64,000 nt of DNA, from the NCBI GenBank assembly GCA_001695595.3, contig MBPM02000008.1, forward strand, positions 310,001 through 374,000, written 5' to 3'. The notes below the pieces were generated by a model. The model ran no database searches. It had not been told where the DNA came from and was given only the letters and a program-made list of their open reading frames with translations. A program made the translations under genes and the position numbers. The DNA comes from Plasmopara viticola (lineage: Eukaryota; Oomycota; Peronosporomycetes; Peronosporales; Peronosporaceae). The stretch's first letter is position 1. Each line of letters opens with the position of its first letter. Below, piece after piece: positions 47,300 through 57,251 of the stretch.

Positions 47300-47620
47300 A
47301 TGCGCGGAAGTACGGCCATGTTGCTTGCAGCTATTGCTCTTTTTTCGAGTCAAAGTTTCGCGACTGCAATCGGAAAATCTCGCACTTTGCGGTCTTTTGA
47401 GGAGCTTGAGGAGCGTCAACTGGCGTCAGGAAGCGGGAGCAATAACGGTCTAGACGACGTCAAAAGGAGCGCCCTGGTGGAACTTCTCGGTGAAAAAGTT
47501 GTTGCTGGTGGACCTACTTCCATATTGAAAGCCATGATGAAATTGTCTGACGAAGAACTCCAAAATTTTATCGACAAAAACATAGGATCTGATTCAGACA
47601 GCGCGAGCGGCGGCAATTAG
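47300..47620 (+). CDS. Candidate secreted RXLR-EER effector
   Basis: A 106-residue intronless protein with the layout of oomycete host-translocated effectors. A hydrophobic signal peptide covers residues about 1-21 (MLLAAIALFSS core), with Ala-rich cleavage at about 21-23. RTLR at 28-31 fits the RXLR motif, and EER at 37-39 fits the dEER motif; the spacing is typical. The remaining about 65 residues are helix-prone with no Trp, so no canonical WY fold is evident. The start context is CAAAAATGC. It lies in a repeat-rich stretch, as is usual for effector genes. The host target is unknown. Whether it is expressed is not shown by sequence. Confidence 0.8.
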   Translation: MRGSTAMLLAAIALFSSQSFATAIGKSRTLRSFEELEERQLASGSGSNNGLDDVKRSALVELLGEKVVAGGPTSILKAMMKLSDEELQNFIDKNIGSDSDSASGGN

Positions 47621-48091
47621 TGCGCCACTAGGCAAGAAAAATCTGCGGGGCTATTAACCGAATGGTGATAGAGCAAGAGTAAACCAAGGGGGAAAGACTC
47701 TCAAAGGCTAGAAAGAGGCTGATAAAAAAATACCTGTTTTGATTTCTTTAGGTTTGATTGATTTGCGAATGCACAGTATACAGCTCGACGAGTGAGGTGT
47801 ATTGTCATTAGGAGTACTGGACGCCACACACACTTTAGAGTGTACATTTAAGTGCCCGTCAAGAGCTCATGTAATATCTTTCAATCTACTTTCATAAATT
47901 TGTACCATAAATCATGTTATCGAACAGTATAAAATAGAACTTTACAACTGTCGCAAACAAAAAGCATCAGTGCGAAATGACAGGAGGCAATCCAAAGCTG
48001 CATGATTACACTTGAAACATCTCAACGGGCAATGATTTAGATTATCGTGCAGACAATGAGATTTCTTTTGAATACATGTTAAATCCTATCC
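47621..48091. other. Spacer between effector candidate and bZIP gene
   Basis: Convergent 3' ends; no feature recognised. Confidence 0.5.
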
Positions 48092-50512
48092 CTAAACAAT
48101 ATCTAAGGCAAGCCCCGTCTCAATGACTGTGTGATGAGTTTCGGTCCACTGCAAAAGATTCTGCATTTGGTCAAACGAGCAAGTTTCGCGGAAGTAGTGA
48201 TCCAGCAATGGTGATATCATGTTGAGACGTAGAGCTTCGTTTCGCAGCGCAAAGAATATCTTGAATAGCTTTGTCAACTCCAAAACCTCCTGACTAAACA
48301 TTTGCTCGGCGTGACATCGGAGCTGAAGCTTCTGGTCGGCCGTCAGATTAAGCAACGCATCTAATTCCATTGCTAACGCATTTTCTGATAAAGAACGAAG
48401 CATTTGCACTTGCAATACTCGAGTACGCATCGCAGCCAATTGGCGCCCAATAGACACGAAACATTTCCACACCGCTCGCTTCCGTGCTTCGTGCTGCATT
48501 GCAAGGATACGGCGCTGTCGATTTAGCCGAATGAGCGACTGGAAATTTGCGGGGTGTTGAAAATTCTCAAAATCTTCTCTTTTGCCTGTAACGACTTCAA
48601 CGGCATTTTTCCAATCAAACATTTGTGGTGAGTTGGTGCACGGTGGAGGGCTAAAATGTGAACCACTGACACCCCACTGATATGAGCGAACAAGGTCCCA
48701 ATTCAATTGCAAGCGCTTGATACCGTTTTCAAGTGTCTCGACATATGTTTGCTGTTTTTTGCGGCTCTCTCGTGCTGAGTCTCGATTGCGCTCGAGTTTC
48801 TTTTCTTTTTTCTTGGCTTCCTCCTTCATAAGTGATTTCAAAATGCTGCTCACTTCTGGCCTTTCTGGTTTTCTTGCAATGCTAACAAAACCGTGTCCTC
48901 CTCCATCCACTTCCTGCGGCTGCCTTGTTTGATTTAACATCGCACCACTCATCAAGGGCATTCCCATCGGTAAAACTGAAGTCATCGCGACATCACTTGC
49001 CTGCCCGCTTTGAGGATTTACTTGTTGTTGCGTATTCACAGTAAAGGGCATTTGCATGTTCAGACCCATAGGAAATCCTGAAAAGTTTACGGGCATATGC
49101 ATCCCACTTACACCCATCCCATTCATCTGTGCCATCTGTGCCATTTGCAATTGAAACTGCAATTGCAATTGCATTTGCATCGCAAATGGTATGCCGCTCA
49201 AACCATTTGGATTATTTGTTGCATTTGCGCCATTCATTGCGTTTGCATTGACATTCATTCCCACGGGCATTTGTAAAGGCATTCCCATCATGTTCATTCC
49301 TTGAGCGCCCATCATCGGATACATTAAAAAGGGATTTATCATCATTCCTTGAAAGCCAAAACTGTTAGGTAGCTGCGACGGATCGTTGCTTTTTGTTTCA
49401 AAACTGCTGCTTGATGCGGTTTTAACGTTATCGGTCTTCATAGCAATGTCTGCACTGATTGAACCAGCAAGACTAGCTGGTGGTCTTTGAGCAGTAGTTT
49501 TTTCATTTCCACTGGAGCTCGGAACGTGTTGTAAAGTGGATGACATCCTGTAATCATGTGAAAAATTTACAGAGTTTGAGGAAGTGGACTGACGTTCATG
49601 GACGGGCGGGTTGCTTGATGTGCCAGAAGCCGAGGCATTTGTGGTTGCAGATGTCTGGTTACCACCACCACAACTATCGATAAAGTTAGAGCCGTATAGC
49701 CCTGCCGTTTCTTGCTGAAAGTTTTGTCGGTGTTGTTGCACTTGTTGCTGAAGGTGCTGCTGCATCTGTAGCTGCTGATGTTGAAGCAGTTGTACATGAT
49801 TCAAGGGCTGTTGGTCTAAGTACGGCTGACGCTGCTGAGGATTTACCACATTTTGTTCTGGTTGAAATGCCAGATTCTGTATAGCCGCGTGCCCACGCTG
49901 GTCTCCATCCAACTGCTTGGAAATCGTTGCACCGTTATGGTCATCCAACATATTGACAATATCCTCGCTAAGGGACCGCTGAACGTTTAGTCGAAGCTTC
50001 TGTGTCTCTCCTAAAGTTGCTATTTCTGAGTTTTCGTGCATATGCACCATCTTGGGCGAGGCAATCTGCTGCTCGTAGCCGCTAAAACTAGATTCATGCA
50101 TCTGTTGGTGTGAATCGGCCATGGAACTGGGGATACTAGCTGCACCAACTTCATCTGTTAAGACATCAATCTGCATGCCAAAGTTTGCATCATTCTCATT
50201 CCAGTCGTCCCACAAATTGCGACTCATATTAGACGACAGGCCGCTAATAAGAGCAAAAAGAACCACTTGTCAGCTAAATGATATTGCTCTCCTTACAAAG
50301 TTTACGGACGTACGTGAGCACTGGGTCCAGCTGTAAAGGAAGGTCCGTCATGCCAAGATCCATGGACGGCTCATCGCCATCGCTAGCCTGACAACAAAAA
50401 GCTGTCAGCGACAAGAAAAATTCTAGCTGACATTACCAATGGCTCTTACACCAGTAGCTTGATATGGTTGATAGTGGATCGCAGATTTTTTTGCTTTTGG
50501 TGCTTTAGACAT
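48092..50512 (-). CDS. bZIP transcription factor, Gln/Met-rich
   Basis: Nuclear DNA-binding regulator. Splicing gives three exons: 50512-50450, 50387-50314 and 50243-48092, about 762 residues. The first two exons (starting MSKAPKAKKSAIHYQPYQ) are joined through GTAAGA and GTACGT donors and restore one frame. An upstream GTG in the big exon is not a start. The basic region (about residues 520-545) reads KKLERNRDSARESRKKQ, keeping the invariant N-x7-R. A short leucine-zipper-like heptad follows (YVETLENGIKRLQLNW). Residues about 150-470 are low complexity, with Gln runs (LQQQVQQH) and Met/Gly/Asn repeats, probably an activation domain. The C-terminal about 150 residues are helical (RKRAVWKCFVSIGRQLAAMR, then LTADQKLQLR), somewhat like the DOG1-type region of TGA factors. 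Confidence 0.85.
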
Positions 50513-53442
50513 GCTGCTATTTAGGCCGCGAGGAAGCGGCCTCTTGCTTGATCAATTTACTGCCCAGTTTGATTGAGGTTACGTAAACAAAGGTCCCACC
50601 GATTGGCTGAAATTATTATTATGCTCACGTCCTCACTAATGCATGTAGAACACACAATATGGTACCTTGCACACTTCGTGGCGGCCATGATTGCTCCTCT
50701 GTCTCAATATTTACTCCACGCCGAAGCGTCTCTGACCTTGGCGGTTAAAAAGCGCCAATAAGGCCACCCTGCAGCATCTTTTTTATGGAGAACAACACCC
50801 TTTGCTCGGCCGAATGTAAGCGCTTGTTATTGCTTACGGTGTCAGTCCTGGCGACCGGGCTGCAACTTTCTGAGGCGACTTCGACTATTTAAAAAAAACC
50901 AACTTCTTTCACCATGTGACCTACGAGTCTAAGTGTCGGATCACCGCACGTCTTAGCACGCATTGTCCGAAAAGCTGAAAGGTCGCTTCCCATCGTAGTG
51001 AAAAGCTCAGCCGGCCGCTCAAAGCTAAGTTACCAGCATTCCAATCTTATGGCACTATTATTGTAATCAAACCTGTACAAGCCCACTGCGTCACCCAGAG
51101 AGCATACTGCACACTATTCGCACCGTCGTAAAGCACTTGTCTAGGGTGATTAAGTTTCGAACTATTCACTCCCACAAAATAGGCTCGCCCATTGGCTTAC
51201 GGCATCCCTATACCACTCTTGTCTTTATTTTCTTGGAAGCTAAGTGAAGTATTGAAAGTGATTGATGCGGTGATAGAAGTACGTGCATAGCCACCGCAAA
51301 GCAAGACTAGAAAAGTGCCTCTTATTGACCAGGTGGTGCTGATAAGCTCACACTTTTATGTGGCTTATGTATCGAAGTGATGACAGCGCCACGGTCAATA
51401 ATGACACGCGGGAAATGTTTAAGTTAACCCTCGAGGCGCGCAAAGCAGCCAGGCTTACAGCTCGGCTCAAATTTCTATATTGGTCAACTTGTGTTCGTTC
51501 GTAGGCCCTTCTCTTTCTCGTTGCTGCCGTGTAATAGAGAGGGAGTAGATTTTTCACAGGATGGCGAATGTCATAGACACCCGGTAGTGGGCTAGTCACA
51601 TAGCCCCTCACCTACTGCGTTAGAAACTCTGGCTACTGACAAACATACCGAGCAATGTCAGCTTTGACTTCACGCTCTTTCTCTTGGTCTTTAATTTTGA
51701 TGACCTCATCAAAAGGGCATTCAAGGTCCTTAAAATCTTTGGACTTCCTTGTCCATTCGTGTGAGGTCTTTTCCATAGCTGGTGAGTCCGACGTCAAGTT
51801 TAAGGCCCAAAGGTTGTACTCTTTGGTAATAAAATGTTTTAACACCTTTGCCAAAGAACTTGCCGTATTTTTCGTCCGAAGTTAAGGGTGCCTCGAACCA
51901 CCGGATAAGGAAGAATGATAAGCGCGCATCCCCGCCGTGAAGAAGTGATAGGCAGTTTCAATATCATTAATTCTTGAACATCTATTTGGCGGGAAAATTT
52001 TGTTTTGCTCTCATCTCACGGCTCAAGTACAGCTTTTGTAATCGATACAGCCTTGACGCATAGGTCAATTTGGTGCTGTGATATCTGTAGGGTCTGAAGC
52101 AGCTTATTTAACGTTGGCTCGGTCACTTAAAATGACTTGGCCGACCAGCTATCCTCGTAGCTGCCTTTTTGTCATCGTAATGACCAAATCGACTTTTTGT
52201 ATAAAAGTTCAAGAGTGATGAGAAGCAGCCACTATTTTCTTGTTAGATGGAATCCAGTCTGAGGGGAAGAAGAATGTTACGGACCGGTATACAATGCGAA
52301 ATGTGTGGGAAGGTGCACAAAAGGCGCCCTATTGCTTTTTAATCAGGTTTACATACTAAGCTAATTGCAGTAGTGATTATTCTCTGCCTCATTAGAAAGT
52401 TAAATTAACGCAATTATATAAAATTAAACAGGATTAAGATGGAATGGGCATTGCTTTGCATGTATCAGTCTCCAAACTACATCTAAGAACACAAGTCGAT
52501 CACCTCAAGACGAGGTATATTGAACAATCACGCAAGGTTAGATTGAATATCTTCATGCACGCCCCTTCTGAGCGAGAGCTGTAACCCAGTTATAGTGGGC
52601 AAGCCGTGTTTTTCACAGCCTATGGACTTAAAGATAGTTTTTATCGGTTTAGTCCGCATAGATGCTGCATATATATACCCTTCACCTTTATCTTTGTATG
52701 AATAGTAGTGGCCGATATCTCTAGTCGCAGGGCAAATGAAGCAATATGTATAATGCATACCCAAAGGTATGCATGTCTTTCCTCTAACACGTGTAGCATG
52801 TCTCTATATACTTGATACCACTTGTGTCAAAACGGCGTGCCCCATTCCATAAACTTGACGGATCATGACCACATACAAGGATGGCCGATGTAGCTTGGCG
52901 CGAAATAAAAAAAGTCAATCTCAGCTATCCAAGTACCCTGTCATATATGGCCGCCACAGGAAACTAGTTAATCATTTTTTATTCAAATGTGAAATTTTTC
53001 GTGGGGCGGCATATGACATAACAAAGCATGTGTGGGAAACTCGTTTTAGCAAGGTGTTGGTGTTGCACATTCCACAGTTGAATTGATGGCGCCCAACACT
53101 CGCAAACTAATCAGACAATGTAAACAAAGTGGCCCTTTTACAGGCCAGCAATTTCATCGGTTAAATACTGTTTAAGTGCGCACTAATACAATACAATAAC
53201 AGCGGAGACAGATTGACCGTGAGCGTACACACGTACGGATGACAGAGAACACAAACAGACAATGGATTTTCATAATTTGTTGTTCATAATGATGATCTTG
53301 CTGAAACCCACTCAAAGTACTCTGGATGCAAAAAAGTGTGCGCTAGCAAACGATCACAGTAGTTGCTGGATGCTATAAGAAAAACAACAGAAATAGGCCA
53401 ATTGTGACTTGACTGGTTAATAGGACGGCAATAAACGCTCGC
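50513..53442. other. Gene desert, with one decayed open frame
   Basis: On the minus strand, about 51.9-51.63 kb is open in two frames joined by a shift. It runs LTSDEKYGKFFGKGVK..., then DLECPFDEVIKIKDQEKERE to a stop. It looks like a former protein-coding segment, but I do not recognise the family. A GC-richer block at 51.35-51.61 kb could be an LTR. The rest holds nothing I can name. Confidence 0.35.
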
Positions 53443-53793
53443 AAAGTCGAAATATTACCGACCATGTGGCTCGAGCGGTTGGCCGTTTGACCCAGGACCG
53501 GGAGGTACCTCTTTCGATACCCATAGGATCCGAATAAAGGCAGCCGGAGATAGGTTACTACAGTGGACGAGCCATCACACCCGAGTGTGTGACTGCTTTA
53601 CCAACTCGAGCCCGATTAAGTAATAAACGGGCTGGGTGGGGGACGCCCCACTGACCGAAAAAGCCCCATAGTGTAATAAGGGGTACGGAACCCGGTCCCA
53701 ATATGGGTCGGATTGCTACCAGCATTCCGCGTTAGAGACAGCTTAGTCCTAGCGCGTGGGTTCCGGTAGCTTGAACCTCAAAGTCGAAATATT
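53443..53793 (+). mobile_element. tRNA-derived SINE, family A, copy 3 with perfect 14-bp target-site duplication
   Basis: A 323-bp insert (53457-53779) lies between perfect direct repeats AAAGTCGAAATATT at 53443-53456 and 53780-53793. Near its 5' end are an A box TGGCTCGAGCGG (53467-53478) and a slightly eroded B box TTTCGATACCC (53512-53522). These match a Pol III type-2 internal promoter with tRNA spacing. The GTGGCTCGAGCGGTTGGC context resembles a Ser/Leu tRNA. The body matches copies at 10.3 kb and 29.6-29.9 kb. The intact duplication makes this the youngest of the three. Confidence 0.8.
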
Positions 53794-54136
53794 TTTCGTT
53801 TTGGAATTAGCGGACAGAGAAATTTTGTGTCCTAGATATGGACAAGTATGACTTGAACCTGGTCATGCCTCAATTAAAAAGCACGAGCTCTAAATCGATT
53901 ATCGGGGTGAGATCATAGTGCAGCAGAACTCTGGTGCGTCATGCTTTTCCACTTTTGTTGTGCGTATGGCAATTTTAAGATTAGGCAAGAATAGACCGGA
54001 GATAAATATGGGAGATTTCGAAAGCACCAATATGTCCATTAATACGGGCGAGGCGGCGCCTTGAATTATTTTGAGAAAAAAAAACAAACTCTTCTAGTAG
54101 CACCGGCTGCCAAAGACGCTAAAAAAAGAGTTTTTC

Positions 54137-54180
54137 TATGGGTAACATAATTCCTTAGGTGAGTAACATAATTTTATCAG
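54137..54180. repeat. Two copies of GGTAACATAATT motif
   Basis: GGGTAACATAATTCC and GAGTAACATAATTTT are about 22 bp apart, the same core as at 38.52-38.60 kb. Possibly LTR-derived. Confidence 0.4.
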
Positions 54181-54309
54181 CTGCGAAAAAGTTTTGCAAG
54201 CAGGTAGTATAAGACCGCTAGGAGAATATGGGGGTATAATAAGGAATTGATTCCGAGGTGTCTTCAGCGACCGCGTGGCTGACTAAGACAATTATTTAAC
54301 ATTTTTTTG

Positions 54310-55286
54310 ACGGAGATATGTTTCAGTTGGATACTTGCAGAGCTGCCAGAACTATTGAGCCTCGAAGAACCTGAAGCTACTGAGCTCTCAGCATAATCAA
54401 AAGTCAGAAGTTGTTAAAGGTGGTGTTTCAAAAATATATCCCTTTTCGAAAATTATATTCCAAAAGAAGATGTTATAGATATGCCTTACGTTGCGCTTTG
54501 GCTCGAAGATCTTGAGCAACCTCAAGGATTATCCTCTAGAGCTATACTAAAATGCGCTGTCGTAGCTTGTTGGTGATCTTGAAACGCCAGGGCATCTATT
54601 CCGAATCCTAGCCCAAAAGTATGCACCAACAATAGGTACTGTCACCTTCGCTCCACACCGCAGAATATGGAAATCACACAACTCCTCGTTGTATCCGAAG
54701 AGCACACGGAGAAGTGTTCTTCAATTTTAACTTCTTGCAACTCCCGACACGCAAGTTTCTATTTCCCAGTGCAGCTAGATTTCTCTTGTCAACTTTGCGA
54801 ACACGCTTTGTGTAATTGTTTTGTGCTGGCAATATGACTGTTTGTCGCTTTCCAAAAATTGTTCAAATATTGCGAACTGCCGGGCACAACATTTGCCCAG
54901 CATCGTCATCAAGAATGTGGACATGTTTTATTGCCGGCTGTGCTGTACAGCTGTCGTCCTGGACGTAAATTTATCAGCAATACGCGTTTAAGCCACCGTC
55001 GTATCTCGCGAGCATGTATGAAGCTTGTCTTCAAACCAACGGTTTCCAGACATCAACAGGTTACCGTCGAATAGAGCAATCTCGCATTCAGTGATGCAAT
55101 TTTTATTTCAACGAAAAGTGCGCGAGATTGAGAGCCGTTTCGAACTCTTCGTCTCCGCTTGTTGATGCTCTAGTTTAACTAAGTTAATGCGATCCCTTCG
55201 GCCACTTAAGTGGTCTTCTTATCAACCTTTCACTAGTTACGCTATCAACACGACCAATTGGCATCCCGAGAGGTGCAAACGTCTAT
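54310..55286 (-). pseudogene. Decayed duplicate of the WD40 gene
   Basis: Reverse-complementing this stretch gives sequence alignable along most of the WD40 gene at 35286-36416. Shared blocks run in the same order: TTGCACCTCTCGGGATG near the start, ACAAGCGRAGACGA, CGAGATACGACGGTGGC, GACAACAGTCATATTGC-like, GAAGAACAC...CTCCGTGTGC, CACCAACAAG...TACGAC and GATCT-CGAGC. The start codon position reads ATA instead of ATG, and insertions and stops break the frame. Resemblance weakens beyond about 54.48 kb toward the 3' end, so that boundary is approximate. The parent is intronless, so a DNA duplication and a retrocopy cannot be told apart. Confidence 0.8.
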
Positions 55287-55559
55287 TACAATTCAAAATG
55301 TCGTTGGGCATTGCTACTTAAGCCCTGCACTACATACGCGCAATTGTAACATCCGCAATTCGATCGGAATTATATTTGTGTAAGTATTAAATTTCTAATG
55401 ATCCTGAAATCATAAATTGGACTACACTATTGTAAAAGGCGAATTATTAACTGCTTCATCTACGCGCGTCAACACATGCATTGCTGTGTCTGAGGGTGTC
55501 AAGAGGTACGCTCGCACCCAATCGGAAAAATCAGGATACGTTACTTAATATTATGAGAG

Positions 55560-56093
55560 CTACAAGTAGAAATACTCGAGATTTCCTGCATCATCTTGAC
55601 GAATAGCGATCTTGTTGATGACGACTGCATAAGCCAGCGGCTCTGAACGAAGATTTGCTCTGACAGCGCCGGCGGCCACAGCATCAGCGACCGCATCTGG
55701 GGAGGATGCAAATGCTTCACGGTGAGCTAGCTTGATTGCAGTCTTGCATGGTCCAATATCTTGATAATGGTCAAAGTGAAAAATCCATCTGTGGCAGCCT
55801 TCACCGCTGTCTCGACGTGCGCCGCCCCTCATTCCAAATGTTGCAATCGCGTCACATACTGTACCGACAGCAACCTGACCTCGCCAATTTGGATTGAAGC
55901 GGAGGACCAGAAGGGGATCTTCATCAGTTCGATTAAGCTCTGTCTCAAGAACTTGGCGCTGCTCGTCACTCAATCCGATCAACGACTGCGTCAGCTTCGC
56001 GGCATTTACAGGAAGAAAGTGCGGGTCCAATGCGCTGTTTTCTTCACTCGCGCAGATGCCTGTTGCTTCGTTTTTATCGAGTCCATGCCGCAT
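55560..56093 (-). CDS. Hypothetical protein, 177 residues
   Basis: No family recognised. The frame is long, codon use looks like the neighbouring genes, and the sequence is protein-like: LIGLSDEQRQVLETELNR, then DPLLVLRFNPNWRGQVAVGT, then HRWIFHFDHYQDIGPCKTAI. A mixed alpha/beta soluble protein is likely; no signal peptide or membrane segment. An upstream mini-exon ATG ACT GAG could splice by a GT donor to the AG directly before this ATG, adding MTE; this is untested. It is divergent from the LYR-motif gene. Confidence 0.6.
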   Translation of the reverse strand: MRHGLDKNEATGICASEENSALDPHFLPVNAAKLTQSLIGLSDEQRQVLETELNRTDEDPLLVLRFNPNWRGQVAVGTVCDAIATFGMRGGARRDSGEGCHRWIFHFDHYQDIGPCKTAIKLAHREAFASSPDAVADAVAAGAVRANLRSEPLAYAVVINKIAIRQDDAGNLEYFYL

Positions 56094-56303
56094 CTATATG
56101 TAGTCAAGATCAATCATGATTAGATTTGCTCCTCGCCATTCGCCGGCACCGAAATCATTATCATATGTGCTACCTCAGTCATCGCCTTTTTCGGTGAATG
56201 ACAAGTGATTGAGAAAGAGAAACGAAGTTGGATAGGAAAGTGTTAAATACACATGTTTAAATCACCCAGTCCGCTCCTCGTCCGCTCATCAAGACCCTCA
56301 GAG

Positions 56304-56349
56304 ACAGCGATGATGTACTACATGGTCATCGCTGTACCATGTAGTACAT
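56304..56349. repeat. Interleaved A-B-A'-B' inverted repeats
   Basis: ACAGCGATGA (56304-56313) is inverted as TCATCGCTGT (56326-56335), and ATGTACTACATGGT (56313-56326) is inverted as ACCATGTAGTACAT (56336-56349); all arms are perfect. The order A-B-A'-B' allows either hairpin, or both together as a pseudoknot in RNA. It lies between the divergent hypothetical and LYR genes. Confidence 0.85.
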
Positions 56350-56576
56350 GTATCGTGTTTGGTACAGGCATGGGCGTGTTATAAAGGCCAATCGTCGGAT
56401 AATACGGTACGTGCTGGCAGATTTTTCTGGCTTGTTCTCATAGTCCTTCAGGTGGTCCATGCTGTTATTTGATGGAACTTCATTGGCATTAAACACCTGC
56501 TTATGTGTTGTTATGTGGCAGACTTCATAACGAGTACAGTTTCTCCATATTAAACGCTAACTAATTTATTGCCATA

Positions 56577-57116
56577 ATGTCTACCAGCCAAGTTACGCGC
56601 ACCACGATTCAGGTGCGTTCCGCGCTCCACTGTTGTTTGACAAATGTCTTCCGAGTTACAATATTGTTTATGCCGAAACTGCAGCTCTATCGCGACTGCT
56701 TGCGTCTGGCAAAGCACATTGGCGGCAACGTGAGTGGCTACTGTTCGTTCCGCGTATTAGATTGCTGATGCAATTGAGTGGCTTATGTACACAGAGCAAA
56801 AAAGGTCAAGCTATTAAGGACCTGGTGCGACGGGAATTTGATAAGGGCCGCAGTGAGACGGACACGGATAAAATTGAGGCGCTTAAAGCCAAGTACGTTA
56901 CCATGATGTACCACTACTTCACTGCAAAGAGATGTGACTGTCGCTCGTATTTAACCATCGACATGAACGTTGTGCTGTATCGCCAGTGCCGTCCGTGGAC
57001 TGAGCAATTACCTGATGTTGGCCAATTCGAGTAAGGACCAGCGGCTGCACGACGCTATGAACAAAAAGTTGCCGACAAAGGACGAAGCCGAGCAGGCCGA
57101 GTACCGAGAGATGTAG
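56577..57116 (+). CDS. LYR-motif (complex 1 LYR) protein
   Basis: Small mitochondrial LYR-family protein; members bind the acyl carrier protein and help assemble respiratory complexes or Fe-S proteins. Four exons by GT-AG splicing: 56577-56612, 56685-56729, 56795-56892 and 56987-57116, giving 102 residues. Exon 2 begins exactly with LYRDCLRLAKHIGG (the LYR tripeptide at residues 13-15). Exon 3 gives SKKGQAIKDLVRREFDKGRS, with the conserved KG-x-A-x-x-x-VR-x-EF pattern. Exon 4 gives NAVRGLSNYLMLANSSKDQR. Frames agree at every junction. Which LYRM paralogue it is cannot be told. GET4 starts 135 bp downstream on the same strand. Confidence 0.85.
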
Positions 57117-57251
57117 GCCGATATGGGTTATAATGTTTTTTAACGGGGTAGATTTTGTAATCAGAAAGATATAGACTTTTCAAATCTAATTTCTATAAAC
57201 AATCTAAATTTCTGACATTTCGTAAAACTAGGTCAGCAGGCAGTTCTCGCA

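Noticed and set aside
53457..53779. A genuine Ser/Leu tRNA gene
   Set aside because: A and B boxes are present, but no complete cloverleaf is evident and the unit is a 323-bp dispersed repeat with target-site duplications, so a SINE explains it better.
54859..55074. 71-codon plus-strand frame
   Set aside because: It is antisense to the WD40 pseudogene and resembles the equally spurious antisense frame inside the intact WD40 gene (35385-35717).
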